Assembly (NCBI GenBank): GCA_007693835.1
Contig: RECW01000064.1
Coordinates: 1 to 61,432 of the forward strand
DNA length: 61,432 nucleotides
DNA from: Paracoccaceae bacterium
Lineage (GTDB): Bacteria > Pseudomonadota > Alphaproteobacteria > Rhodobacterales > Rhodobacteraceae
Direction of reading: 5' to 3'
Shown here: in pieces, positions 20,800 to 31,065 of the stretch
Layout: each line of letters opens with the position of its first letter
How positions within the stretch are numbered: the first letter of the stretch is position 1
Position numbers and translations under genes: made by a program
Notes under the pieces: model-generated
What the model saw: the letters and a program-made list of their open reading frames with translations, nothing else
Told to the model about the DNA's origin: nothing
The model's database searches: none

Positions 20800-21987
20800 T
20801 CAGGCCGCCTCAGCCGCGCGGGCGTCGGCGAAGGCCGCGAGACGGCGCAAGGCGTCGGTAAGCTCCGCCGTCGGGACGGTGAGCGCGACGCGCAGGTGCC
20901 CGGCGCCGGCCGCGCCGAAGCTCTCGCCCGGCATCACGGCGACGCCCTCCGTTTCAAGCAACGTCGACGCGAAGGCTTCGCCGCTCATGCCTGTCGCGCG
21001 GACGTCCAGCATCAGATACATGCCGCCCCGCGCCGGCTGCGCGCGCACCCCGCGCGCGCCGGCCAGCGCCTTCAACGCGGCGTCGCGCCGGCGGCGGTAC
21101 CGCTCGACGATCCTTTCCTCCTCGACCGCGCCATGGGTCAGCGCGTGGAGGGCGGCGTCCTGAATGAAGCCCGGCACGCCGTAGGTCGTCGCGATGGCGA
21201 GGTCGCCGATGCGCGCCACCGCCTCCTCGGGACCGCAGAGCCAGCCGATGCGCCAGCCGGTCATGGCGTGCGACTTCGAGAGCGAGCCGACCACCAGCGT
21301 GCGCTCCGCCATCCCCGACAGGGCGCGGGGGCTGAGGTGGGGCGCGTCGTAGGCCTGCCCGTCATAGAGTTCGTCCGAAATCAGCCACAGGTCGCGCGCG
21401 CGGCAGACCTCTGCGATCCCGGCCATCGTCTCGGCGCTGTAGACCGCCCCAGTGGGGTTGTTCGGCGAGTTGATCAGCAGCGCCCGCGCGCCGCTCTCCG
21501 CGGCTGCGGCGTCGATCAGCGCGGCCGGCGGCTCGAAGCCCGTATCGGCCGGCGCTGCAACGGGGATCACGCGGCCAGAGGCGGCGCGCACCGTCAACGG
21601 GAACGTCGCGTAGCAGGGTTCGATCACCAGACAGGCGTCGCCGGGGTCGAGCGCCGCCATCATCGCGGCGAACAGCGCCGCCTGCCCGCCCGGCGTGACG
21701 ACGACGTTCTCCGGCCCCGCCGCAGCGCCCGTCCGCGTCGCCACGCGCGCGGCGATCGCCGCGCGCAGCGCCGGCGCGCCCATGACGGGCGCGTAGCCGA
21801 TGTTGCCGCCATGGGCGCTGGCGGCCATCGCGTCGATGAAGTCGGCCGCGGTCGGCACGTCGTGGTCGCCGATGGTCAGCATCACGACGTTTCGCCCTTC
21901 GGCCTGCATCGCGCGGGCGCGGTAGTAGATCTCCCACCCGTCCGATCCACCCTCGACCACCTGCCGGATACGCCGTGACAACGCCAT
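20800..21987 (-). CDS. Class I/II aminotransferase, AruH (arginine:pyruvate transaminase)-like
   Basis: 395-residue PLP enzyme of fold type I. The PLP-binding lysine is in SLSKSHAMTGWRIGW, with NSPNNPTGAVYS, SDELYDGQAYD and the C-terminal substrate Arg in LRVALTV. Segments such as DLWLISDELY, SHAMTGWRIGW and FIQDAALHAL recall Pseudomonas AruH from memory, so an arginine or related basic amino acid is a reasonable but unproven substrate. It lies downstream of htrA behind a terminator, so it is probably a separate unit. Confidence 0.85.
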   Translation of the reverse strand: MALSRRIRQVVEGGSDGWEIYYRARAMQAEGRNVVMLTIGDHDVPTAADFIDAMAASAHGGNIGYAPVMGAPALRAAIAARVATRTGAAAGPENVVVTPGGQAALFAAMMAALDPGDACLVIEPCYATFPLTVRAASGRVIPVAAPADTGFEPPAALIDAAAAESGARALLINSPNNPTGAVYSAETMAGIAEVCRARDLWLISDELYDGQAYDAPHLSPRALSGMAERTLVVGSLSKSHAMTGWRIGWLCGPEEAVARIGDLAIATTYGVPGFIQDAALHALTHGAVEEERIVERYRRRRDAALKALAGARGVRAQPARGGMYLMLDVRATGMSGEAFASTLLETEGVAVMPGESFGAAGAGHLRVALTVPTAELTDALRRLAAFADARAAEAA

Positions 21988-22056
21988 CGCGCCCTCTCTT
22001 CACCAGACGCCGCCGGTCTAGCGCTCCGAACCGGCCGGCGTCCATGCCGCGCCACG

Positions 22057-22082
22057 AAAAAAGGCGGCCGAAGCCGCCTTTT
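22057..22082 (-). terminator. Rho-independent terminator after htrA
   Basis: Perfect 8-bp stem AAGGCGGC/GCCGCCTT with a 4-base loop. On the minus strand it is followed by a run of T (complement of A at 22057-22062). It lies 23 bases past the htrA stop. The plus-strand side also ends in TTTT, so it may work in both directions. Confidence 0.85.
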
Positions 22083-22104
22083 CCGCTGGGTCGGGATGGC
22101 GCCC

Positions 22105-23565
<1,461 letters not shown>

Positions 23566-23708
23566 GGTCGGTTCTCCTGAATACGCCGGCGCCGCCCTCG
23601 TCAGGCGGCGCACGTCTTCTCTCAATTCATCTAGGGCCGATTGCGGCGCGCGCACGGCGCCGTGGCGAATTTTCCGGGGCTTGCGCGTGCAGACCCCGGT
23701 TGCGCCCA

Positions 23709-24590
23709 TCAGCGTTCGCTCACCCGCTGCGGGGTGCGCAGGTAGTCGAAGAACGCGCTGTCCGGCCCCATGACGATGGAGGAGTTGTCGCCGTTCAACG
23801 CGGTCTCGTAGGCGCGGAGCGATCGCAGGAAGGTGAAGAACTCGGGGTCCTGACCGAACGCCTCGGCGAAGATCGCGTTGCGCTGCGCGTCGGCTTCGCC
23901 TCGGATGATCTCCGACTCGCGCCGCGCTTCGGAGACCAGCTCCACCGCCATGCGGTCGGCGTTGGCGCGAACGCGCTGCGCCGCCTCCGCGCCGCGGGCC
24001 CGCTCGTCCGCCGCCTCGCGCTCGCGCTCGGCCTGCATGCGGGCGAATGTGGCGGCGAGGTTCTGCTCGGGGAGATCGGCGCGGCGGATACGGACGTCGA
24101 CCACGTCGACGCCGAGTTCGCGGGCGCTGAAGTCCGCCCGGTCGCGGATGCGGTTCATCAGCGAGACACGCTCCTCGGAGAGCAGCGCGCTCGACGGCGC
24201 CGAGCCGAGCACCTCGCGGAGCGCGGCGTTCAGGATGCTCTGGAGCCGCGGCACGGCGGCGGCCTCGTCGAACACCGCCTGCCGGAAGCGGATGGTGTCG
24301 ACGATCCGCCACCGCGCGAACGCGTCGACCACGAGACGCCGGTCGTCGAGCGGCGTGACTTCGAGCTGGGTCGTCTCGAGCGGCATGATCCGGTTCTCGA
24401 AGAACGCGACGTTCTGGATGAACGGGATCTTGACCCGCAGGCCCGGAGTCTCGATGGGCTCGCCGACGACGCGGCCGAACTGGAGCACGAGGGCCCGCTG
24501 GCGCTCGTCGACGATGAAGAGCGCGTTGGCGAGGAGGAACAGCGCGATCAACGCGCCTCCCGCTCCGAACATGGCGATACGCTGGTTCAT
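23709..24590 (-). CDS. hflC: HflC, modulator of FtsH protease
   Basis: 293 residues. One N-terminal membrane anchor (about 5-25), a SPFH/Band 7 domain and a coiled-coil rich in Glu, Arg and Ala (EREREAADERARGAEAAQR). It forms the HflKC cage around FtsH at the inner membrane. The start overlaps the hflK stop (ATGA). The C-terminal part contains the FFTFLRSLRAYE segment typical of HflC. Confidence 0.96.
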   Translation of the reverse strand: MNQRIAMFGAGGALIALFLLANALFIVDERQRALVLQFGRVVGEPIETPGLRVKIPFIQNVAFFENRIMPLETTQLEVTPLDDRRLVVDAFARWRIVDTIRFRQAVFDEAAAVPRLQSILNAALREVLGSAPSSALLSEERVSLMNRIRDRADFSARELGVDVVDVRIRRADLPEQNLAATFARMQAEREREAADERARGAEAAQRVRANADRMAVELVSEARRESEIIRGEADAQRNAIFAEAFGQDPEFFTFLRSLRAYETALNGDNSSIVMGPDSAFFDYLRTPQRVSER

Positions 24591-25714
24591 CGCTGGGCGC
24601 TCCGACGCATCTCGTTGAGGGGAAGGAAAGGCAGGACGTTGTGCGCCCCGTTCTCCTGATCGATGATCACCACGTCCATGCCGGCGAACACGCGCTCCAT
24701 CGTTTCGAGATAGAGACGCTGGCGCGTCACTTGCGGGGCCTGGAGATACTCGGCGAGCACCGCCTTGAAGCGCGACGCCTCACCGGCCGCCTCGTTGACG
24801 GTCTGGGCGCGGAACGCCTCGGCTTCCTGGATGATCTGCGCCGCGGAGCCGCGCGCCTCGGCGAGCGCCCGGTTGGCGTAGGCCTCGGCCTGGTTCTCCG
24901 CGGTCACGCGGTCCTGCGCCGCCGCCTGGACGTCGCGGAAGGCGTCGATCACCTGGGCCGGCGGGTCGGCGCGGTCGAAGTTGACGCGGAGCACGCTGAC
25001 TCCCGCCTCGTAGCTGTCCAGCGTCTGCTGGATGCGGTCGCGCACGGTCTGCGCGATCACGCCGCGGTCGCGGCTGAGGATCGGGCTGAGCTGCGACTGC
25101 CCGATGACTTCGCGCATCACCGACTCGCTCACCGCCTTCACGGTTTCGCCCTGGCCGATGAGGTTGAACAGGTGATGGCGGAGGTTGCTGATGTTCCACA
25201 CCACCTGGAAGTCGATGTCGACGATGTTCTCGTCGCCCGTCAGCATCAGCCCGACGTCCTGCGCCTGCGCGCGCAGCCGCGCCGAGGTGCCGCCGTCGAA
25301 GCCGATGTCGATGGTGTTCTCGCGGGTGACCGCGCGCTTCTCGTAGGTCACGAACGGCCAGGGCGCGAACTGCAGGCCGCTGTCGCGCGTGGCGATGTAG
25401 CGGCCGAACAGCAGCTCGACCGCCTGCTCCTCCGGCTTGACGGTGTAGAGCGAGCCCCAGACCCAGATCGCGACCAGCACGGCGCCGATCGCCGCGAAGC
25501 CGCGCTTGCCGAACTGCGGCATGCCGCCGCCGGGTCCGCGCCCGCCGCCGCCGCCGACGATCACGCGCAGGCGCTCGCGGCCCTGGCGCAGAAGATCGTC
25601 GATGTCGGGGGGGCGTCGGTCGCCGCCGCCGCCGCCACCGCCGCCCCAGGGTCCGCGGCCGCCATCACCGCCGCCGCCGCCCCACGGGCCGCCGGAATTG
25701 TTGCTCCAAGGCAT
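24587..25714 (-). CDS. hflK: HflK, modulator of FtsH protease
   Basis: 375 residues. The Gly-rich cytoplasmic N-terminus contains runs of Gly with Trp (PWGGGG) and is followed by one membrane segment (about 80-98). A Band 7 domain and the usual RVNFDRADPPAQVIDAF and coiled-coil stretch follow. Partner of HflC. First gene of the hflK-hflC-htrA unit, behind a strong promoter at 25750-25778. Confidence 0.96.
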   Translation of the reverse strand: MPWSNNSGGPWGGGGGDGGRGPWGGGGGGGGDRRPPDIDDLLRQGRERLRVIVGGGGGRGPGGGMPQFGKRGFAAIGAVLVAIWVWGSLYTVKPEEQAVELLFGRYIATRDSGLQFAPWPFVTYEKRAVTRENTIDIGFDGGTSARLRAQAQDVGLMLTGDENIVDIDFQVVWNISNLRHHLFNLIGQGETVKAVSESVMREVIGQSQLSPILSRDRGVIAQTVRDRIQQTLDSYEAGVSVLRVNFDRADPPAQVIDAFRDVQAAAQDRVTAENQAEAYANRALAEARGSAAQIIQEAEAFRAQTVNEAAGEASRFKAVLAEYLQAPQVTRQRLYLETMERVFAGMDVVIIDQENGAHNVLPFLPLNEMRRSAQR

Positions 25715-25749
25715 GTCGGGGGTCTTCCTCCTGCTCGGACGTCGCGAAG

Positions 25750-25778
25750 CTTATAGGCAGGGCGAATCTTGGCCGCAA
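25750..25778 (-). promoter_or_regulatory. Sigma-70 promoter of hflK-hflC-htrA
   Basis: Minus-strand TTGCGG (25778-25773), a 17-base spacer, then TATAAG (25755-25750), 36 bases ahead of the hflK ATG. One of the best hexamer pairs in the window. Confidence 0.65.
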
Positions 25779-25835
25779 CGCGGCCCGCTGCACCGTCGCC
25801 TGCTAAGTGGCTCCGGTTTCGCCCCGTTCAACCGT

Positions 25836-27191
25836 TCATGCGACAGGCGCGCGCATGGTCACAAGTTCCTCGGCCGCCGTCGGGTGGACCGCCACCGTGC
25901 GGTCGAAGTCGTCCTTGGTGGCGCCCATCTTCACGGCGATGGCCGCCAACTGGATCATCTCCGCGGCGCCGTGCCCCATCAGATGGACGCCGAGCACCCG
26001 CCGATCCGCCTTTGCGACCACGAGCTTCATCACCATGCGCTCGTCGCGCCCCGACAGCGTGTGGACCATCGGCCGGAACCGCGTGCGGTAAATCTCGACG
26101 TCGCCTTCGGCGCGCGCCGCTTCTTCGGTCAGCCCGACCGTCCCGATTTCCGGCTGGGTGAAGACGGCGCTGGCGACCAGCGCGTGGTCGGGCTGCGTCG
26201 GTCTGCCGCGGAACACCGTCTCCACGAAAGCGGCCCCTTCGCGAATGGCGACGGGCGTCAGCGCGATCCGGTCGGTGACGTCGCCGACGGCGTAGATCGA
26301 GGGAACGGACGTCTGGGAATAGGCGTCGACCTCCACCGCCCCGCCCGCCGTCAGCCGCACGCCCACGGCTTCGAGGCCGAGGCCGGCGACGGCCGGGCGC
26401 CGGCCCGTCGCGAACATCACGAGGTCCGCCTCGATGGACTCGCCGTCGGAGAGGGCCACGGCGAGCCCGCCCGCCCCCTGGTCGATGGCGACCGGCTCGG
26501 CGCCGCAGCGGATGCGGACGCCTTTCTTCGCCATCTCCTCGCTGACGGCGTCGCGCAGATCGTCGTCGAAACCGCGCAGCACCTTCTCCCCGCGGTAGAG
26601 GAGTGTGGTGTCGACCCCGAGGCCGTTGAAGATGCCGGCGAACTCGCAGGCGATGTAGCCGCCCCCGACGATCGCCGCCCGCCGCGGCAGCGCGGGCAGT
26701 TCGAACGCCTCGTTCGAGGTGATGGCGTGGTGCGCGCCCGGAATGTCGGGCACGAACGGCGCGCCGCCCGTCGCGATCAGGATGTGCTTCGCGCTCACCA
26801 CCCGGTCGTTGGCGCACAGGCGCACTTCGTGCGGGCCGGCGAGCGTCGCCCGGCAGCGGTGCAGCTCCACGCCCGCGGCGCCGAGGTTGCGGGCGTAGAT
26901 GTTCTCCAGCCGCGCGATCTCGGCGTCCTTCGCGTCGATCAGCTTCGCCCAGTCGAACCGCGCGCCCTCGACCGACCAGCCGAAACCGCGCGCGTCCTCG
27001 AACGCCTCGCCGAAGCTGGAGGCGTAGACCAGCAGCTTCTTCGGCACGCAGCCGCGGATCACGCAGGTGCCGCCGAAGCGGTGCTCCTCGGCGATCCCGA
27101 CGCGCGCGCCGGACTCCGCCGCCAGCCGCGCCGCGCGCACGCCGCCCGAACCGCCGCCGATGACGAAAAGGTCGTAGTCGAAGTCCGCCAC
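25836..27191 (-). CDS. gor: Glutathione-disulfide reductase
   Basis: 451-residue FAD/NADPH flavoenzyme reducing GSSG. FAD motif IGGGSGGVRAA and redox-active disulfide GGTCVIRGCVPKK (the CVIRGC form seen in plant and alphaproteobacterial enzymes). The NADPH motif GGGYIACEFAG has a basic residue after it (LLYRGEK). The active-site His is in AVHPTAAEE at the C-terminus. It lies 3 bases downstream of rpiA on the same strand, so it is co-transcribed. Confidence 0.95.
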   Translation of the reverse strand: MADFDYDLFVIGGGSGGVRAARLAAESGARVGIAEEHRFGGTCVIRGCVPKKLLVYASSFGEAFEDARGFGWSVEGARFDWAKLIDAKDAEIARLENIYARNLGAAGVELHRCRATLAGPHEVRLCANDRVVSAKHILIATGGAPFVPDIPGAHHAITSNEAFELPALPRRAAIVGGGYIACEFAGIFNGLGVDTTLLYRGEKVLRGFDDDLRDAVSEEMAKKGVRIRCGAEPVAIDQGAGGLAVALSDGESIEADLVMFATGRRPAVAGLGLEAVGVRLTAGGAVEVDAYSQTSVPSIYAVGDVTDRIALTPVAIREGAAFVETVFRGRPTQPDHALVASAVFTQPEIGTVGLTEEAARAEGDVEIYRTRFRPMVHTLSGRDERMVMKLVVAKADRRVLGVHLMGHGAAEMIQLAAIAVKMGATKDDFDRTVAVHPTAAEELVTMRAPVA

Positions 27192-27194
27192 GTC

Positions 27195-27923
27195 TCAGGC
27201 TCCCGCGCGGGTGACGATTTCGGTTTCGCCGTCCTCGTGGCCGATGACGGCGAGATCCGCGATGTTGATGAAAAGCCCGGTCTCGACGACGCCCGGCACG
27301 GCGAGCAGCCGCGCCGCCAGCGCCTTCGGCTTCTCGATGCGCCCGAGGTGCAGGTCGAGGATCATGTGCCCGCCGTCGGTGAGGAAAGGCGCGTCCTTAT
27401 CGAGCCGCAGGGTGGCGCGCCGGCCGGCGACCTCGAACTCGGTCAGCAGCCGCTCGACGATGGCCTTGGTCGTCTCCCAGCCGAACGGCACGATCTCGAT
27501 CGGCAGGGGGAAGGCCCCCAGCGCCTGCACCTGCTTCGAGGGGTCGGCGATGACGATCATCCTGTCGGAGGCGGTTGCGACGATCTTCTCCTGCAGCAGC
27601 GCGCCGCCGCCGCCCTTGATGAGGGAGAGCTCGGGGTCGATCTCGTCGGCGCCGTCGACCGTGAGGTCGAGCCACCCCGCCTCGTCGAGCGTGGTCAGCT
27701 TCACGCCCTCCGCCTCCGCGAGCTTGCCGGTGCGGATCGAGGTCGGCACGCCGACCACGCGCGCGAGATCGCCGGCGCGGACCTTCTCGCCGAGCGCCCG
27801 CACGAACCACTCCGCCGTCGATCCGGTGCCGAGGCCGACGCGCATGCCGGGCTCGACGAAGTCCACGGCGCGCCGGCCGGCGGCCTGCTTCGCCAGATCG
27901 GCGGGTGTCAGCGGTCTCGACAT
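27195..27923 (-). CDS. rpiA: Ribose-5-phosphate isomerase A
   Basis: 242 residues. Interconverts ribose-5-phosphate and ribulose-5-phosphate. Substrate loop [11 protein letters not shown], catalytic [24 protein letters not shown] (Asp, Asp, Glu, Lys) and a C-terminal VVETGLFI segment are all present. It precedes gor, linking pentose phosphate flux (NADPH) with glutathione reduction. Confidence 0.97.
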   Translation of the reverse strand: MSRPLTPADLAKQAAGRRAVDFVEPGMRVGLGTGSTAEWFVRALGEKVRAGDLARVVGVPTSIRTGKLAEAEGVKLTTLDEAGWLDLTVDGADEIDPELSLIKGGGGALLQEKIVATASDRMIVIADPSKQVQALGAFPLPIEIVPFGWETTKAIVERLLTEFEVAGRRATLRLDKDAPFLTDGGHMILDLHLGRIEKPKALAARLLAVPGVVETGLFINIADLAVIGHEDGETEIVTRAGA

Positions 27924-27984
27924 CGGGCGCCTCCCAAGGGAGCGCGACCCTAGACCACGCCGCCCGAGTCGCGCCAGAGACCCC

Positions 27985-28359
27985 TCAGGCCGCCGCCTTG
28001 CCGCGCAGCGTCTCGGCGACGGTGTCGCAGAGCGTGTCGAGATCGATGGGCTTGCGCAGCGTGCGGTCGGCGCCCACCACCGCGTCCTCGATGCGCGAGT
28101 CGCGGAGCGCGATCGACCCCGTGACGGCGATCACGCGGATGCCCGGCTGGCGCAGCCGCGCGAGCGCCGCGAGCACGATGGCCCCGCTGACAGGCATGAC
28201 CACGTCGGAGATCAGCACGTCGAAAGGCTGCGATTCGAGGGCCGCCGCGGCCGCTTCGCCGTCGTAGGCGACCGTGACGTGGTGGCCGGCGTCCGCGAGC
28301 GTCTCGGACCAGATCCAGCACAGATCCCTGTCGTCTTCGGCTATCAACACACGCGCCAT
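27985..28359 (-). CDS. Single-domain response regulator (CheY-like)
   Basis: 124 residues consisting only of a receiver domain. Acidic pair in IAEDDRD, phospho-acceptor Asp in LISDVVMP, Thr in AVTGS and Lys in LRKPID. There is no output domain, so it must act by binding a partner or inside a phosphorelay. No kinase is adjacent. It sits between the ackA-like operon (118 bases upstream) and rpiA (61 bases downstream). It may share either transcript. Confidence 0.88.
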   Translation of the reverse strand: MARVLIAEDDRDLCWIWSETLADAGHHVTVAYDGEAAAAALESQPFDVLISDVVMPVSGAIVLAALARLRQPGIRVIAVTGSIALRDSRIEDAVVGADRTLRKPIDLDTLCDTVAETLRGKAAA

Positions 28360-28477
28360 CGGGATGGTCCTTCATCACTGCAGCGGGCCGGCTCTCCGGT
28401 CCGTCGCCACCTGTATGCGGGACAAAACGTTATCGAGGGGTTTACGACTAAAGTAGTAGAGCCTGCCCGGGTCGCGG

Positions 28478-29644
28478 TCACGCGAACCGGATCGCCGCCT
28501 CGGCGATCACGCGCTCTTCGTCGGTGGCGATGACGTAGACCCTCACCGGCGCATCCGCCGCGGAGATGACGGCGGCGCCGGCGGCGTTCGCCTCCGCGTC
28601 GAGGGCGACGCCCATCCACCCGAGGTCGGCGCAGACCGCCGCGCGCACGGTCGCGCTGTTCTCGCCGATGCCGGCGGTGAACACGAGCGCGTCCAGCCCG
28701 CCGAGCACCGCCGCGAGCCCGCCGATCTCGCGGCGCACGCGATGGGTGAAGTAGTCGACAGCCTCGCGCGCCTCGGGCGCGTCGGAGGCTTCGAGCGCGC
28801 GCATGTCGCTGGAGATCCCCGACAACCCCTTCAGGCCGGACTCGCCGTAGAGCAGGTCGGAGATCGCGTTGGCGTCCATCCCGCGCTCGGTCATCAGGTA
28901 AAGGAGCACGCCGGGGTCGATCTGCCCGCAGCGCGTCGCCATCGGCAGGCCGTCGAGCGCCGTGAAGCCCATGGTGCTGCCCATCGCCCGCCCTTCCTCG
29001 ATCGCGCAGAGCGACGCGCCCGCCCCGAGGTGGCAGATGATCGCGCGGCCTCTGCCCCGTTCCGGGTCGCGCCGCGCCAGTTCGCGCGAGACGAAGTCGT
29101 AGGAGAGCCCGTGGAAGCCGTAGCGCCGCACGCCCTCGGCGTGAAACCGGCGCGGCAGGGCGAAGGTGTCCGAGACCCAGGGCTGGCCGCGGTGGAACGC
29201 CGTGTCGAAGCAGGCGACCTGCGCGGCGTCGGGAAAGGCCGCCATCGCCGCGCGCACGGCCGCAAGGTTGTGCGGCTGGTGGAGCGGCGCGAAGGGCGCG
29301 TAGGTCTCGAGCTTCGCCAGCACCGCCGCGTCGACCCGCACCGGCGCGGCGAAGTCGGGCCCGCCGTGCACCACGCGGTGACCGACGGCGGCGACGGTCG
29401 CCCCTGGAAACGCCTGCGCGATCAGCGCCATGATCCGCTCGAGCGCCGTGTCGTGCCCGCCGCCCGCCTCGTAGGGCGCATCGGCCAGCACGGCGCCGTC
29501 CGCAGCCCTGGCCTTCAGGCGGGGCGCGACGCCGATGCCCTCCACCTGTCCTTTCGCGCGCAGGGCGGGGGCGGCTCCGGCCGCGTAGAGGGCGAACTTG
29601 ATCGAAGACGACCCGGCGTTCAGCGTCAGGATGTCGGCGCTCAT
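28478..29644 (-). CDS. ackA: Acetate kinase-family acyl-phosphate kinase
   Basis: 388 residues of the ASKHA fold. Motifs NAGSSSIKFALY, HRVVHGG, ACFDTAFH, RRYGFHGLSY, HLGAGASLCA and FTAGIGENS are all in place, so it should be active. It transfers the phosphate of an acyl phosphate to ADP (or the reverse). The ATG at 29644 is chosen, 14 bases after the upstream gene. A TTG at 29662, overlapping the preceding stop, is the alternative start. Its place beside a MaoC-Pta fusion rather than a plain Pta suggests a substrate other than acetate alone (inference). Confidence 0.92.
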   Translation of the reverse strand: MSADILTLNAGSSSIKFALYAAGAAPALRAKGQVEGIGVAPRLKARAADGAVLADAPYEAGGGHDTALERIMALIAQAFPGATVAAVGHRVVHGGPDFAAPVRVDAAVLAKLETYAPFAPLHQPHNLAAVRAAMAAFPDAAQVACFDTAFHRGQPWVSDTFALPRRFHAEGVRRYGFHGLSYDFVSRELARRDPERGRGRAIICHLGAGASLCAIEEGRAMGSTMGFTALDGLPMATRCGQIDPGVLLYLMTERGMDANAISDLLYGESGLKGLSGISSDMRALEASDAPEAREAVDYFTHRVRREIGGLAAVLGGLDALVFTAGIGENSATVRAAVCADLGWMGVALDAEANAAGAAVISAADAPVRVYVIATDEERVIAEAAIRFA

Positions 29645-29658
29645 CGCAGGGGTCCCGG

Positions 29659-31065
29659 TCAATCCACGGCTCCGCGGCGCGCAGCGCCGCCCTTTTCCCG
29701 CCAGACGGCGTAGAGAGCGGCGATGGCGCAGCTTGCGAGCCGCGCCTTCTCGTCGTCCGCGCGACTGGTCAGGATGATCGGCGCCGCCGCCCCCATCACC
29801 AGCCCGCCCGCCTCGGCATGCCCGACGAACGTCAGCTGCTTGGCGAGCATGTTGCCCGCCTCGATGTTCGGCGCGACGAGGATGTCGGCGCGGCCGGCGA
29901 CGAGCGAGGTCAGCCCCTTGGTCTTCGCGGCTTCGAGGCTCATGGCGTTATCCATCGCCAGCGGCCCGTCGACCACGCCGCCGCGGATCTGCCCGCGCTC
30001 GGCCATCTTCGACAGGACCGCCGCGTCGAGCGTCGAGGGCATCCGGACGTTCACCGTCTCGACCGCCGACAGCACGCCCACCCGCGGCGCCGGATTGCCG
30101 AGCGCGTGGGCGAGGTCGATGGCGTTCTGCACGATGTCGACCTTGGTCTCGAGGTCGGGCGCGATGTTGATCGCGGCGTCGGTGATCATCAGCAGGTGCT
30201 GGACCCCCGGCACGTCCATCACGAAGATGTGGCTGAGGCGGCGGCGCGTGCGCAGCCCGCCGTCCCGCTTCACGACGTGGTGGAGCAGGACGTCGGTATG
30301 CAGATGGCCCTTCATCAGCGCCTTCGCCCGGCCGCTCGCGACGAGCGCCACCGCCTGCGCCGCGGCGGCGTCGTGATCGGGCGCGTCGATGATCTCCACA
30401 TCGGAGAGATCCTCCCCGAGGTCGCGCCCGAGCGCCCGGATCCGCGCCGCGTCGCCGACAAGGATCGGCGTGATCAGCGTATGGCGCATGCCGAGCAGCG
30501 CGCCTTCCAGCGCGTCCGCCGACTCCGGCGCGGCGACCGCGGTCGGGATCGGCGGCAGATGCCGCGCGTGCTCCAGCATCGCGTCGAAATGGACGTGGCG
30601 CTGCACGGTGAGACCGGGGATATGGCTTTCGGCGAACACCATCTTGCGCGCGGGCGCGATCACCTCGGCGACGCCTTCGGCCACCATCGAGCCGTCGGCG
30701 TGGCGCACCCAGGTGTCGAGAACGACCACCCGATCCGGCCCCTTCTCCGTCACGCGCACGCCGATCGTCAGCGTGTCGCCGGCTTCCGCGCGCTCGCCGA
30801 AGCGCAGGGTCTGGCTGCGGTAGAGCGTGCCCGGCCCCGGCAGCACGTTGCCGAGCACCGCCGAGATCAGCGAGCCGATCCACATCGCGGGCGCGATGCC
30901 CTCGGGCACCCCGTCGCCGTCGCCGTCCGCGTCGGGCAGATGCATCGGGTTGTGGTTCCCCGAGGCGTGGGCGAACACGAAGAAATCCTCCGACCGGCAG
31001 AGGCGGCTGATCTCCGCGTGGTCGCCGACCGACAGCTCGTCGTAGGTCCGGTTCTCGTAGGTCAT
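29659..31065 (-). CDS. MaoC-like hydratase domain fused to phosphate acetyl/butyryltransferase
   Basis: 468 residues. Residues 1-145 form a hot-dog MaoC domain with the (R)-hydratase motif in the form ASGNHNPMH. His42 is kept, but the catalytic Asp of the usual SGDxNPxH is Asn37. Residues 160-465 form a phosphotransacetylase domain (AKALMKGHLHTD, SHIFVMD, ITDAAINIAPDL, DGPLAMDNA, PNIEAGNMLAKQL). Such fusions are usually named bifunctional enoyl-CoA hydratase/phosphate acetyltransferase. It makes an acyl phosphate for the kinase downstream. The ATG overlaps the stop of the DUF3141 gene, indicating tight coupling. Confidence 0.9.
   Translation of the reverse strand: MTYENRTYDELSVGDHAEISRLCRSEDFFVFAHASGNHNPMHLPDADGDGDGVPEGIAPAMWIGSLISAVLGNVLPGPGTLYRSQTLRFGERAEAGDTLTIGVRVTEKGPDRVVVLDTWVRHADGSMVAEGVAEVIAPARKMVFAESHIPGLTVQRHVHFDAMLEHARHLPPIPTAVAAPESADALEGALLGMRHTLITPILVGDAARIRALGRDLGEDLSDVEIIDAPDHDAAAAQAVALVASGRAKALMKGHLHTDVLLHHVVKRDGGLRTRRRLSHIFVMDVPGVQHLLMITDAAINIAPDLETKVDIVQNAIDLAHALGNPAPRVGVLSAVETVNVRMPSTLDAAVLSKMAERGQIRGGVVDGPLAMDNAMSLEAAKTKGLTSLVAGRADILVAPNIEAGNMLAKQLTFVGHAEAGGLVMGAAAPIILTSRADDEKARLASCAIAALYAVWREKGGAARRGAVD

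Noticed and set aside
22057-22082. Possible regulatory palindrome between htrA and the aminotransferase
   Set aside because: The stem, tetraloop and T-run on the htrA transcript are those of an ordinary terminator.
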